Part shown: positions 29,301 through 44,300 of the stretch, one piece after another
Position numbering within the stretch: position 1 is the first letter of the stretch
Layout of the letters: every line of letters starts with the position of its first letter
NCBI RefSeq assembly: GCF_014356525.2
Contig: NC_052507.1
Coordinates: forward strand, 54,338,657-54,402,656
Origin: Nilaparvata lugens
Taxonomy: Eukaryota > Arthropoda > Insecta > Hemiptera > Delphacidae
DNA length: 64,000 nt
Reading direction: 5' to 3'
Translations under genes and position numbers: made by a program
Notes under the pieces: generated by a model
Told to the model about the DNA's origin: nothing
What the model saw: the letters and a program-made list of their open reading frames with translations, nothing else
Database searches by the model: none

Positions 29301-32300
29301 TCGTAGTGCTTTCATGCAGGGTGTCCTGGAATGAGAATACTTCAGGCGTAAAGTGAAGTGCATTAGAATCTCAATGCCTCAAATGTTGGAATGGATGCTC
29401 TTCAATGTATTCAGAAACAACTGAATAGTACCTATGATTTTTCTAGCAGATATCCTGTTCCAATTTTGAAATGAACGCATTTATGTTTTCTATAATGATA
29501 GATGTGCAAATATTGAAAATCCAGTTTGAAATTTCCAATAGGTTGGGATGATTATTGTTTAAATCAATTAATTATACTGTATGTAAATGAGTATTTAGTT
29601 AGATGGGACGGTTATATAATAAATATCGATGGGAATTTTAGGCAGAAGCTGGAGTTAAAACTGAAATCCACTTAGTTGTGAACAACTTATGAAAATTTCA
29701 AGTTTCACTTGATTATGGTTAGTAGATGATGTTAGTGTAGTCAAATAATCATGATCTGAACTCTGTAGAATACTAGAGTCTAGTTCCACCAAACTCGGTC
29801 AAGACATTAGAACATGGTCAAACTGCTTTATATGTGTGCACTCTGCAATGGAGCTATCACTATCGATAACTCTATGAAGAATATAGAAGTTATCTCCATA
29901 GAATCATAAGTTGCAGTGCACCCGTTGTAAAGCGTAGGCGTTACGGCCTTATTCAAATGTCTTGACAGAACTTGGTGAAACGAGGTACTAGTATTCTTTT
30001 CAAATTATTATTATTTATCATACATCAAAATATAAAACTTTTTTTAAAATCACATTTTCTAATGATTCTCAAGCAATCATCTGTTCATTCATACATTAAT
30101 GTATTCGATCATTCATCTCTTGATCCACTAATTAATCTGTTTCTATATTAACTGACGGATGTGTTGTTTGTCACATTTAGCCTGCAAGCCCGACAATGGA
30201 GCGATCGCGTGATTCGCAAGGTGACGCGGGACAATTGGACAGTGTTCGGGGGGGCGGTGCGGCGACAGGTGCAGGTGATGGTGACCCCGCGGGTCGTGGC
30301 CGAGGTCAGGCAGCACTTCAACTGCTCCACGCTTGAGGGCGCCGAGCTGGAGGACCAGGGCGAGGAGGGCACAGCACTCACGCATTGGGAGAAACGCGTC
30401 TTTGAGGTTGGTAACACCACACAGAGAAGATAGCATAACCATTTACGTTAACCCATGGTCATTATTATTATTTATTTATTTATTTATTCGTTGATATAAT
30501 TACAAATCATATGAATATGATTGGGATAGAACAACAGGCATAGCCCAAAACTATTCTGTTCCCAAATTTTGATAAATAATAAAATTGTCCGAAAAAATAG
30601 GTTATGTTCTCACTGAGGAAATTTAAAGTTCAAAGTTCTGTCCAAGAATATATATTAGCTAGAAATTTTGAATTTAGAATGATTGAAATACCAAATTATA
30701 GTCAAATTTTGCACTTAATATCACCGCACTTTGAATAAAGTATATGGATATGAGTATAATGTTTTATACAATAAATTATGAATAATTGATTATCTTGATT
30801 TGGCTTAGCAAAGAAATGACCGAACGTCGTTCATCTTATTCCACCTTCCTTTTAAAGTTTTGTAGGCTGTTTTTGGGTGAAAACATATAGTGGAGCGACG
30901 AAGCTCAAGCTTCAGAGTGTTGAATGTAATGCATGTGTACAAATGGTATTGCACATAGTGGAGCGGTACCTTTTGACCCATTTAAATATATACATTACAT
31001 TGAACACTCTCAAGCTTGAAGCTACTTTCGCCGCCGCACGTCTAGAACGTGGCGATGCTTTTGACCCATTCAAATACATGCATTTCATTGAACACTCTCA
31101 AGCTTGAAGCTACTTTCGCCGCCGCACGTCTAGAACGTGGCGATGCTTTTGACCCATTCAAATACATGCATTTCATTGAACACTCTCAAGCTTGAAGCTA
31201 CTTTCGCCGCCGCACGTCTAGAACGTGGCGATGCTTTTGACCCATTCAAATACATGCATTTCATTGAACACTCTCAAGCTTGAAGCTACTTTCGCCGCCG
31301 CACGTCTAGAACGTGGCGATGCTTTTGACCCATTCAAATACATGCATTTCATTGAACACTCTCAAGCTTGAAGCTACTTTCGCCGCCGCACGTCTAGAAC
31401 GTGGCGATGCTTTTGACCCATTCAAATACATGCATTTCATTGAACACTCTCAAGCTTGAAGCTACTTTCGCCGCCGCACGTCTAGAACGTGGCGATGCTT
31501 TTGACCCATTCAAATACATGCATTTCATTGAACACTCTCAAGCTTGAAGCTACTTTCGCCGCCGCACGTCTAGAACGTGGCGATGCTTTTGACCCATTCA
31601 AATACATGCATTTCATTGAACACTCTCAAGCTTGAAGCTACTTTCGCCGCCGCACGTCTAGAACGTGGCGATGCTTTTGACCCATTCAAATACATGCATT
31701 TCATTGAACACTCTCAAGCTTGAAGCTACTTTCGCCGCCGCACGTCTAGAACGTGGCGATGCTTTTGACCCATTCAAATACATGCATTTCATTGAACACT
31801 CTCAAGCTTGAAGCCAACTTTGATGCTCCACTATTTTTCCACCCTTGGTGGTCATTCATCGTTCTTCCTTTTTTAGAAGTAGATGAACGAATGAAGTGTT
31901 AAGGTGCGTACAGACTTTCGTTCTGCTCCGCAACCGAACGTAACTCCAGCAGAGCGATTGATGATCGACCGGGGAGCAACAGTGGTTCGACCGGGGAACG
32001 CGAGAAGATCTAACATCTTCCGTAACGTTCATGATGGGTGCGACTGCAGAGCGGGGGCGGAGCGACTGTGGTGCGATGGAGGAACAAGGGCGGTACGAGG
32101 GCGGAGCGTGCTCGGTGCGGGTTGGAGGCGCGTATATGTGTACGCAGCTTTTGAGACTGAACGAATTGTGTATGTGACTTGTTTAGAACATTTTTATTTT
32201 CGATAAGTAGCTGAACGAATAGAATGTTTGAGACTGAACTAATAGTATGTGTATGTTGCAGAACGAAGCGATGACGGGCACTCACACCCAGAATCCGGTG

Positions 32301-35300
32301 TATTCGCGCCTGACGCTGGCTCTGATGGAGGACACCGGCTGGTACACGGCAAACTACAGCATGGCCCAGCCGCTGGCCTGGGGCCGCAACCTCGGCTGCG
32401 ACTTTGTCACCAAGTCATGCAAGACATGGATGGACGAGCATCGTGCCAGGTTAGGTTCAATCATTGCTACAATACAAATCAATTAAAATGCAATATATTT
32501 ATTACCGTCTGGTGCAACCTATAATACGCTTATTCAATGCCATCCATCCAGATTGATAAAGTATAGGGTAACTAAAGTCCCCCTATTCAATGAATTCATG
32601 CTAGTCTTCAAAGTAGTTCAAGTACCCTCTGCTAACAGGCTCCTAATAAACTAAATCATCATCAACTTTGGTTGAAATAGGCTTTTGTTGAAGTAAATAG
32701 ACTCTGGTAAATAACATAGTTGAAACAAATTCAAGAGATTTATTACCGTCTGGTGCAAGCTATCAAACGTTTATTCAATGCCATCCATCCAGATTGATGA
32801 AGTAGGAGATTACTCAAATCCATCTATCAAACGAATTCATGCTAGTCTGAAAGTAGTTCAAGTACCCTTTGTTTACAGTAAGGATGTTACTCAACCCCTC
32901 TATGAATCTGAATCATCAACGACTTTGGTTGAAGTAAATGAGTTCTGGTTGAATGGTTTATTGTAGCCAAAGTCTGATGTAGTCTATGAGTCGTGTCGTC
33001 CAATCACTTAACTTATGTCTGATCCTGATGAGTCTGCTCAATCACAGTGATAAATAAGGAGCTTTGTACTGAACAATCCAATCTAGTTCCAGATACTGTA
33101 AACTTGTTGTCTAATGAATCTGTACTTGAAGAACCTATCACTTGGAGAACTTGTGACAGTCTTGTTATTATTGAAAATATTGTTGAAAATCTCCTAAAAT
33201 ACTTATGCGCAGAAGCTTGAGCGCGTTTATGTCGATCAAAAACTCACTTTGCTTCTCATCAATGGAAATACATAAACCAGGTACTGGTTTATGCTCTCCT
33301 CATCGACTGGAAAGTTGTATTGAGAACAGATTTGCCACGCAAAGCTCATATTTATAATTCTTGAATCAATACCACATATTTATAAAAATCACACTACTTA
33401 CTGAGCTACTAAGTTGAGCTCATTACTATAATACTTATTGATATGTTTCAAGTTGATATAAACCTTTGAAGCGCAGCAAAAAAAGATGATCTTTTGTTTT
33501 TCTATTCTATACCACTGGACTTCTCGGAAGGAGAGGGTGGGGTGCAATTCTGTTTGAAGCACAGGGTGTTATTCACCCTAAACACAGACCTGTTTCTAAA
33601 ATCAACAATATCAATACGTAATCAACAAATTTTGATTATGAAATTTTTTATATTGCATTGTAGAATAGAAACTGATATGATTTTTTTATTTTTGTGAACT
33701 ATGTTTTTATTAGTGTATTACGAGTAAGTTTTGATTTGAGATAGTTGTTGAAACTGACGCCAAATTTGGGAATTTCAGAGGCAAATCAATCCACCCGTTC
33801 TGTGACAAGGTGAAGCGAGACCCTCTGGAGACAGAGTGCACTGATGACCGCAGCTCAGTAGCCCTCTGCAACCTAGTCGAGCATACACACAGTCTGCCAC
33901 CTATGTATCAGGTAAGTCACACTTTACTTTAGTTTAGTTTAGTTAAGTTTTAGATTAGTTTTAGATATCTGGAAATTAAAAAATCATAGTAACCTTTTTC
34001 TGATACTTTTATTCACAACATGATTTTTCAATTTCCAGATAATAATAATAAGAGTTATTATTAGTTGTAGATTTATGGCAGATATTATTTGTGGATTCAT
34101 AGAAGACTGTAGTTTAAATTTTACCGGGTGATTCAATAAGGACTTTACAACTTTGAAAATTCATATGAATCTTATTAAACAAGGTACACAGCTGGTTTTG
34201 GTGTTGTTCTAAACGAAAACACTGCAAGTTTTTTTTACCTTGAACTAAAGATATTCTATGTGACTTCTGTTGGTTATCCTGCAGACATCCCATCGATAGT
34301 CGATTTCTTCCCAGACTCGCACTAGCATTTCAGGTGTAACTTGCTCAACAGCAGCGCAAATCCTTGCTCTAAATTCGGGTAGAGTGGCTTGCAATGGAGG
34401 TTGCATGGATCTTTTATCAAACCTCACAAGAAAAAATCCAGCGTTGTTAGTCTGAGGAACGAGGGGCCATGCAATTGGCGCATTACGGCCAATTCACTGA
34501 TTTGGAAAGCGGTCATTATGAAGATCCTGGATGTCAGTCAGATAGTGTGATGGTGCGCCATTTCCATAAAGAAAACATTCTGTTCTCGGTCATCCTCATT
34601 GATCTGTGGTATCAAAAAATTTTGCAACATATCAAGGTACACTATGCCGATTTTCAAACCAAAACACACAGCTAGCACGCTCGGGTACAGAGAAGGCAGC
34701 CGGTAGTGCTTGTGCGGCGTGACCAGGCACTAGGGGACTACGCGAGTCAAAACTTGGAGTGTTTTCCTTCAAAACAACACCAAAACCAGCTCTTTACCTT
34801 GTTTAATAAGATTTATATGAATTTTCAAAGTTGTCAAGTCCTTTTTTAATCACCCGTGTAGTTTAATTGCAGGCTGATTATACCCTATAGTGAGATTCAC
34901 CTCTTTAAGTGAGTGGATTTTATGGGAGAGCACTGGATCACTTAATAGAGTTAATTATCTTTTTTTACCTATAATGATATAGATTCAATAGAGATTTAAT
35001 GATGGATTAGATTTCATAAGTGTCCCAGAAACCGGACCTATGAAAAATTATACCACGACACTTTGCAAAAGATTTAATGCGCTTTGAGCTCAACCTGATG
35101 TCTTCCGATCGTTAGTTGATAATTTGTGTTTCTAATAATAAATAAATGATTAACAAAAAATTAAGATGCACCTCATACTCTCTACTCATGGACTCATGAG
35201 TAGGTAAGTACGGGATTATAATAAATCATACTGGTAAGAGACTTATGTGCTAAATTTTAATGAAATTTGTTTTTTGTTCAGAATTTCGACAAAATCCCGC

Positions 35301-38300
35301 ACGTGACAGCTGGGGAAGAGTCGCGGTTCGGTGGATCGGTCAGCCTGGCCGACTACTGTCCCTACATCCAGGAGTTCACATGGCGGTCCAAGAACGTCGT
35401 GGTCAGGGGGTCTCATTGCCAGTACCCCGAAAATAATCCACGTAAGTACCAATCATTATCATCTAATTGTACTCTCTTCAAGAAACTCAATTATTGAATA
35501 CTCAGAAATTTGACACTGTTGCAGTCGTGTAGTTCACAAGACCTCAAATTCAGAAATGTTAAAAATTTATAATGAAATATGAACATAGAATGTTGTATTT
35601 TATACTTTGTTTCATTCACACAAATCTCAATTTGATTAAAAAAAATTAAAAATTCTAATGAAAAATACATCAAGAACAATTTAAAAAATCAGGCGTTTAT
35701 AAACTGGAATGTATACTTGTGAAAAGTTTTAAATTGGTCAAACACGTAGATGTTTTCAAAAAAGGTTCAATGAACATATTAAGGCTTTAAAATAGAAAAT
35801 TCTACTCAAAAATCGGCGTTTGCTAAACATTCAATTGAAACTAATCATAATTATATCGATATAAACTCTAATATGATATCTAATATGATAAACTCTAATA
35901 ATAAGAAGAATTTTATATCTATAAAACTGCAAAATTAAATAGGAATAATTTAATAAATATAATTCGATTTGCCTTAAACAATCCTATTTTTGATAAAATT
36001 AAAAGTGAATATGATTGAAATTAAATAACTTCAACCAAAAGAAATAATGAATAAGAAAAAAATCAATCATATAAAAATAAGCATATGAGCATAATGATAT
36101 TATATAGTATCAACTTGTTTACTTGTACAGTTTAACTTGAAAATAGTCAATGTAGGTCGAAACTAGTCATTAATAGTTATTTATGTATTAAGAGCATAAA
36201 ATGCGACACATGCGCTGCGGTTAGCGAGCGTAAAAAGCAGCTGGCGAGCGTAAAGTAGACTATCGCTCGCTCCCCACAAAACAACTGTTTTATGATGAGT
36301 TTTCAGTTTGTAAAGAAGAACTTTAGGAGCGGTTGTAGAAAAAATGTTTTTATAAAACGGTACTATAAAACTTAATTTCAATTTGATTTTATTTCATTCT
36401 GCTATATTGATGTTGATTGTTTTTGATTGTGATGTGCTTTGCTAGACCAAGACAAGAACTTTGCGCTGGAGAAGTACGGGCCGGACTCGCGCTGCTTCGA
36501 CCACACCGACCAGATGTGGGAGGAGCGCAGCTGCAGGCAAGTGAGGCAGTGGCAACACTGGGGCAGCGGCTGCTATCAGTTCAACTGCGCCGCCGGCCGA
36601 CTCCATATCATGGTCAGTTGCTGCATTCATTCAATTTGTAGCAGTCATTCTCTGCAAGACACTCATTGCTTGCAAGTCTAGCCTTTGATTGGAAAGACTA
36701 GATTAAAATCACTTCACTTCTATGGGCTACTCTATTCAAATCAATAAAAACAATATTGTTATAGATGAAGCCTTTAGAAGGATGGCAGGAGGCGAGGGGT
36801 ATCTGGTGGACAGCACAGCGGAAGCAGGGTTGTCGTGGGGAAGCAAAGTGATAATAGACTTTTGTAGTTGTTTAAACAGTTATTATTCTTGGTGACAGTT
36901 ATTCTTTTACAGTTCTTATACTAGTAAATGTAAACTTGTGTAATTTATTAGGTAGTTATCAGATTATAGTCGTTTCTAGTTTACCTCCGTGTGTTATAGT
37001 GCTGTAAGTGATGAATCTAATCAGTATAAATCGCCTCAAGTGTTTCATTAGTGTAGAAACCCGTAACAATATAAAAACTTGAATTACCCTTTTATTAATT
37101 AATTTTTAAGTGAAAATGACCAATGGAAATATAAAAGAAATGAATAATTATTTATTATTTTGTTTTAAATTATGTGGATAATCTTTATGAGAATTGAAAA
37201 TTTCTAGCAAAAAAATGAGTCCGCAACCTTTTTATAAACCGCGCGCGTGCTATCAACTAAGCTACGGAGTCATTTGTCTCACATTATGTAAAATTACACA
37301 TTACAGGAAGTTTATCAGTTCAGTAGTTCAGATGTTATGATGCGTCATTCGTGAATTCCCTATCGCGTGTAAGACGATTCTTTCCTTCATTATATTATGA
37401 ATTTATTCAATCTGTAGCAGTCATTCTCTGTTCATCTCTTGTACGTCTGGCATCTGATAGAGTAGAATACAAAATATAACAGAGTATAGTGTATGACAGA
37501 GATAATAACAAGGTATACCTAATGCGATTCACTTCAAACTGGTAGTATTAGTTCAATAGGAAACGTCATTGAAATCCATCTACCCAAAGCTATCCAATAT
37601 TCAAAAATATTTCTCAAATTCAAATATTTTTCATTGCCACACAATTCGTAGCAGCCACGTCATAATACAAAAATGTACAGTCAATATCAATAATAAACAA
37701 TGACAACATATCATAATACAATACGATGCAATATCAAAAATCACGTTAAATTGGGTCAAAATTACAATTATTTAAATATCAATTAATATTATAGAAGCAC
37801 TATTAAAAATTATCTAATAAAAAGACTAAGAAATTGTCAAAGACCACAGATTGTATTGATAATTAGAAAGACCGGTTTCGGTTGTTACACCATTGTCAAT
37901 CTCTGATAAACTAAGATTGTTAAACTATTGTCAATCTCTGATAAACTAAGATTGACAATGGTGTAACAACCGAAACCGGTCTTTCTAACTATCAATAAAA
38001 TCTTTGGTTTTTGACAATTTCTTTTTTTATATGAATCATTACCACAACATCAACTTCTCAACTACACAAAAATGAAAGAATTATCAATTTTTTTCTGTTT
38101 TTCCGTCGAATTGCAAATATTTTGTGGTAAAAGATTAAATAAATTTATTGAGAAGGCCTTAAAACTCTGTTTTATTATTAGGAAGAAGGGTAGTAGTTGA
38201 TTCAATAAAGTGTTCTCAGTGTCCGGGCTAATAAGCTAGAAAGTTTAGATTACTTAAGAATCTAAAACTAGTTTGGATAAGTCAACTCTTCTGAATATGA

Positions 38301-41300
38301 TTCATGAGTTTGTTAATTCCTTCCCGGTGGATCGAAACCCACCTAAATCTGTAGATCCACTCATCTCTCATTATCATCCGCCTCATTACCGACGCACAAG
38401 CCTGAGGCTCATGTGGGCATCACCCTCAGCAAAAAAAAAAAAAACAGAAAACATCAAGTTTCCCTAAACTATATAAAAAATTGCTCTTTTTTATATGAAA
38501 TTGTTTAATAATTTTTGATTTATTGAATTGGATTACTCGTATTGCAGGTGGCAAACTACTCTTACACGTGTTACTATGAAGGACAGCAGCTCCCCATCAG
38601 AATCCATCAGAACGGATGGCTGCACAAGGGGGCTCTCGTCTGTCCCTCCTGCCAGCAAATGTGCCAGGTAAGCTATCCAACTATTCCTCACAAAAACTAC
38701 CTGAATTATTCATTAACTAATCGAAAATAACGATCATTTTGGGACATTTATTCTATTGTAGTACTGCATGATTTGGATAACTATCAGGGTCATGTAACTA
38801 TGAATTTCAAATAGGATTCTCTTCTGGATAACCATATTGAGAGATTCACGTTTTAAAGTAAGTGAAAATTATAGGACGACATAGTTGCCACGTCTTATTT
38901 CCCTCTGCCTTCTATAGTAGATAGCTGTGATTCAAGTCATACCGGTATATCTGATCTAATATCAATTTTTTATTCTTTTTAATAATGATCAATTTTATCT
39001 CAGATATATTCACCAAGAAAATTTATCCAATCATTATTTAGTAACACATAATCGTAATTGGGATTAAATATTCCGGTAGATCTTTCTTCATAACCTACAA
39101 ACAATAGTAGAACTTGGCAACGTTGTGGAGTTGGGAAAGGATAGAGCTCTGCCTACTGACATACAAGGAAAGTAAACCAATGTTGATTAGGTACTGACTT
39201 TGAAACGTGAATCACACTCTAGATCATTTTGCTATCGCGAGTAGAAAATGTACTGAGTGTGTGAGAATGTCTAGTGTGAGAGTGTCTATATTGTGAAGTC
39301 AGTGGGAATGATACATCGGAATAGTTGCCAATTTCATTTTTCCATTGTCTTCTATTCTAGATAGCAGCTGCTGTTATTCAAGTCATTGCGTTATATCTGT
39401 TCTAATATTAATTGTTGATTCGTGATTTCTTGTTTATAATTTTTATCTATATTACTTTATTTTATTACCAAAGAAAATATGTTTTTCCATTTTTGAAAAA
39501 ATTTCATAATTCAGATGAAATTAATATTCCTGTAGATCATTATATTTCTGCATAGCCTGCTAACAATTTGGCAATGGTTTTGAGCTAGAATAGGATGGAG
39601 GTATCTGCCTCATCAAATTACATTCAATGGTAGCAAACCAATGTTAAGCATGTGTTGACTTATATAGTGAATCTAAAGGTGCGTATAGATATACGCGCCG
39701 CGAACATGAGCAATTCACTTTTAATCAGCTGACTATATCTGTATTTTTACAGAAACGGTAAGATACAGATATAAAAAGCTTGGCATCAGCTGATTAAAAG
39801 TAAATTGCTCATGTTCGCGGCGCGTAAATCTGTACGTACCCTTACAGTAGCCTAACTTGTATTCTAAACTTCAAAAAGACTTATGCTCTCCTGAATTGGA
39901 GTAGACAACTCAAGACGATGAAAGTCTGTGCCAATAGAATTATCAAGTTTACAAAAATTATGGAGGTTAAAATAGAAATTGAGATTGTAGAGATTGAATG
40001 TTTGGGAGGAAAGGTAAACATTTCAAATATTTGGAAGAAAGATTTCGTTCGGATCAGGAGTTCTAATCATTAAGAGTTTGACCGATCATTTGAAAGATGA
40101 GGAGGTGTAGTAAACGGAAAACGAAAGAAAGAAGGAAAAGAAGATGATGAGTGTCAATCACTGACAGTAGACAAGGACAGAATACAATCTCGGAAGTATT
40201 TCAACGCCTCGTAATAGTAGAATAATAATGCTCAAAGTGTAATATTTCTCGGGGCTCTAAACACGTCAGGGCTCATATTTTGGGTTTTGAATAGTACCTT
40301 TGTATTAGAGATTCATTTTTTTTTGGTTGAAGTGCATTTGAATTGCATTTGTAGTTCTACCATGTAAATACATTTTGCAAGCTCGCATGCTCTTTATTAC
40401 TTACTAGACAATCTATTCAAACCAATATAATTTTTAATTATTATTAAACGAAAATCCAAATTAAATGCTGTAAATTATTTGCTTATAAATGCAGTTTCTC
40501 ATTTATTTCCATCTGTAATATAATTTTGAGTAATTACTCCACTTTTATTATGGAATATTAAGTTTCAATATTTATAAATATATTTCATTTTGTGATGTAT
40601 AGAGTGTTTGGCTTAACTTTTTTCTAAAACGTTCTAGGTTTGAGTTTATTCAGCTTTTGAAGATTAGGATGGAATATCTTTAACCTCAATAGAACACTTC
40701 ACTTTGAAATATAGGCCAACCAACACAATACAATACACCACAATAAAAACAAAATTAACAAATAATAAACATCCGCAGTACATTGAACTCAAATTTATAT
40801 TCATATACGATATAATATATTATTTCTCATTTATTTCGAAATTCCTTTAATTTTATTTTTCTTCATAATTTTATTTTATATTCTTTGACATAGTAGAATT
40901 GATTATTTACAAGGAATATTTTTAATACATTTCTGAACCTTTTTTAATCAAGTTCCCTTATACCAATGGGAAGCCTATTCATAATTTTGACTGCTTTCGT
41001 ACTTATACTTAACTTATAACAATACTACTACTTTAATAAACTTGTACTTATGAACTTTTGGATGCTGTGATGATATTATCAGAAAAGTATAATACATGTA
41101 TCTTAACATATTAACGGTATATTTTTTTATGATATTTTGCACCGTAAATACAGTGCTGAAACATTCTTAGAAATGTATTAATAAATCACAATTGTATTGA
41201 AACACCATACCATAAAGCTCCCTTGTTCCAATACAAAAGGTTCATTGATAATAGTATAAATTTTATTTGTAAGTTTGCTCTGTGGATATATTTTCTGTCA

Positions 41301-44300
41301 ATTTCTATCATATGAAGTATTTTTATTTACTTGTTATTTGAATGGAATTCAGCTAATAGCAGGGTACCCGGGAGTTTTGATATTAACATGATGATTTTAT
41401 TGTGAGTTCTGGTATTTCTCCATATTTTATTATGTTTCTATCCACTTCTAATGAGGGAGACGGGGTAGCTCAACTCAAATTAATTAAAATTTTGTTAGTG
41501 TATCGGAACATTATTATAAACTAATCAGACGCTGGTACAATACAAAAGTTTCATTAATACGAGTATAAATCTTATTTTTAAGTTTGTTGTGTAATTCTAT
41601 TTTCTATTTTTCTTAACTACAGGAAAAGTTCCAGGAAGTTAACGAATTCTGCGAGCCTGGTATAGCATTGCCTAGCGATGTAGTTTATGATATGGATCAG
41701 CTCAATTGCACTAAACGTCGTCAGGGATAAACTAAACTATATATTTCCTCTCATTAAAACATGATGGTACAGTAAATGAAAAGTCATTCTGTGTTCAGCA
41801 AAGGTTTCTGAAATAATGCCTAAACATAATATATATGTTTCATGCTGAAACTCAATTTTGTGTGCCAGATAACTCTGAAATAATGCCAAAACATGATAAT
41901 ATTGTTTCATGCTTTATGCTTGATTTTGTGTTTTTAATATTCTCATGGCATGACATCTAGAGCATAGCAATCATACATATTATTTAAAATGAATCTACTT
42001 CTGTTCAAAACTCATTTATGTGAAAGTGTATTGCACGTTTCAAAAATGATTCGAATAATTTTAACTCTCTAAACTGAAGAATTTTAAAAATATAATTGAA
42101 ATCCGAGCCATTTGGAGAAAGTGACAATAATTGATATATTCGTGTTGCCTATTTGCGGAAAATAAGCCTTCATAATCATTGGATAGGTACTTCATACCTC
42201 ATAATATTGCTGTACCATCAATTAGTAACATTAATTTGCCTCATAATAATTACTCAGTCGTACATGTGAGCCTCATAGTCATATTATGTATGTGTATTCA
42301 ACTGTTGTTAAATGTCAATCTGTTTCACTGTATTTTCCTTTTACATCCCATTTATTATTGTATTCTTTATGCTAGTTTAATATTCCAAGTATATTTTTTG
42401 TGGTAGCATTTCTGTGTTCAAAACTAACATATTTATATTAATCTGTTTGCTTTACACTTTTGTGCTTTGTTTGGATTTTCAATTGCCTTGTCAAGTTTAC
42501 TTTTTTGTTATTGTTGCACCTAGTCCAACACTATTTTCTATCTATTGTAGATGTAAAAAAGCACAAATCTCTAGCTTTACAAGTGAGCCAGTTGTGGAAT
42601 CTTAATCAAATTCAATCCTCGGTTTAATATTCCAAGTTGTGATAGCATTTCTGTGCTCAAAACTAACATATTTAGGTTAATCTGTTCGCTTTACACTTAT
42701 GTGCTTTGTTTGGATTTTTAATTGCCTTGTCAAGTTTACTTTTTTGCTATTATTGCACCTAGTCCAACACTATTTCCTATCTAATGTAGATGAAAAAAAG
42801 CACAAATCTGTAGCTTTACAAGTGGGCCAGTTGTGGAATCTTAATCAAATTCAATCCTCGGTCACGGTTGGTCGAGGATCAGATTTCGACTTGAAATTTA
42901 CATAACTGACCATTGATTATTTAATTTTCTTATTATTGTAAATAATTTTGGTGGTACTGTTGGTTTGAAATTATTAAAACTTGCTCAATATTGTAAATAA
43001 CTTTGGTTCATTTGCTAGTAGATTGCTATAGCTTTTGGAAACTTCATTTTTTTAATATAGGTACATTCACATTGCATTTTATCCAATGAAGTCGATGTAA
43101 GCTATTTATGAAATACTTGCTATTTTTAAGAATAATTGTGATGCGATTATTTAAATAAATTATATTTAGAAACACTTTCTGGTCAGTAAAAGCAATTCAG
43201 TCACATTTTTAGAGTTTCTATCTAGTCCTGTAGTGTTATTAAATTTTCTATTTCAATGAATCAGGTTAATAATATAATATTATTTTATAATATTAAGCTC
43301 TATATATTTTTATTCAAATCAGATCAATACTATGATATGATACTCCTAAATGTCGAGTTGAAACTCACGACTGTTATTCTGTTATTATAAATCATTTACA
43401 TTTTGATGTTTTTTTAATTATTTATTGTTAATTTCATTGTTTGTTTCCAATAAAGCTCTTCTTTGAAATTTGGCTTTGTTTTTGTCCATAAGCATGCCGT
43501 TCTTATTCTGGTTGGGGATTACATTTTTATGGAAAAATTATTTAGAGTTAATTGAGAACCAAAAACATCAACTAAATTTGAAAAATATGTTTGAACAACT
43601 GACTTGATACTGCAGTTCAGCTTATTTCAACAGTTTATAAAGGATTCATACAATTTTTCGAACTACCCTAACTACCTAAAATAATTTTTTCACCAGCCAA
43701 ACCTCTAGGAAAATTGAACACTAAATTTTTATATACATTATTGTGATTCTTCCTCTTCAAAATGAGAATCTTCACTGGAATATGAATCACCAGGAATGAA
43801 ATTTGGCTAAATGATAATGTTCTGCATGTTTTGATGTGTTTAATTGATGCTTTAAATATTCTAGTCCACAAATGTTTATAAAACTATGTAATGTTATCCT
43901 GTTTTTCATGCATGTTTTGATCTTATCCTTCCACAAAATGTTGTGACTTCTTCGTAAGCTCCATACATACTATGTAAATTTATGTTATCCAAATTTTTGC
44001 ATGATTTTATTATTATCATGTGTAATAATGATTTATTCTATGATTTTATTTGTTATAACTTATGATTTCATTATTGAAGAAGGTTCTTGAACATTTCCAA
44101 TGTTACTAAATGTTTTGCTGACTTCTATGAATGTTTTATGTCAATACTGTTTCATTCAGGTTCGTTTAAACGTTTCCAGAACTATTTGAACCAATTTTAT
44201 GCTTTGATATAAATTACATAATTATCTTCCAAAAAATTTCATTTTGCTTGTTTTGACAATTCATACTGGGAATATTTAACATTTATGCATGCTTTCACAT

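Larger units (their letters stand above)
30407..32261 (+). other. Lmln intron 7
   Basis: Contains a TTTA microsatellite near 30460-30490, the 88-bp satellite inside a MITE (30888-31833) and a GC-rich MITE at 31899-32151. Open frames in these repeats are not genes. Confidence 0.7.
36613..38547 (+). other. Lmln intron 11
   Basis: Contains an internally deleted LTR (36757-37068), a partial common MITE (37521-37580), an inverted-repeat element (37857-37995) and a SINE 3' end with an A tail (38265-38450). Confidence 0.6.

Noticed and set aside
30143..30442. Two minus-strand open frames
   Set aside because: Shadows of GC-rich Lmln exon 7 on the other strand.
31021..31829. Regular 88-bp repeats resembling a CRISPR array
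   Set aside because: The whole 88-bp unit is repeated, with no unique spacers, and it lies in a eukaryotic intron inside a MITE. It is a satellite.
31904..32206. 100-codon plus-strand open frame
   Set aside because: Lies in the GC-rich MITE at 31899-32151; no protein-like motifs.
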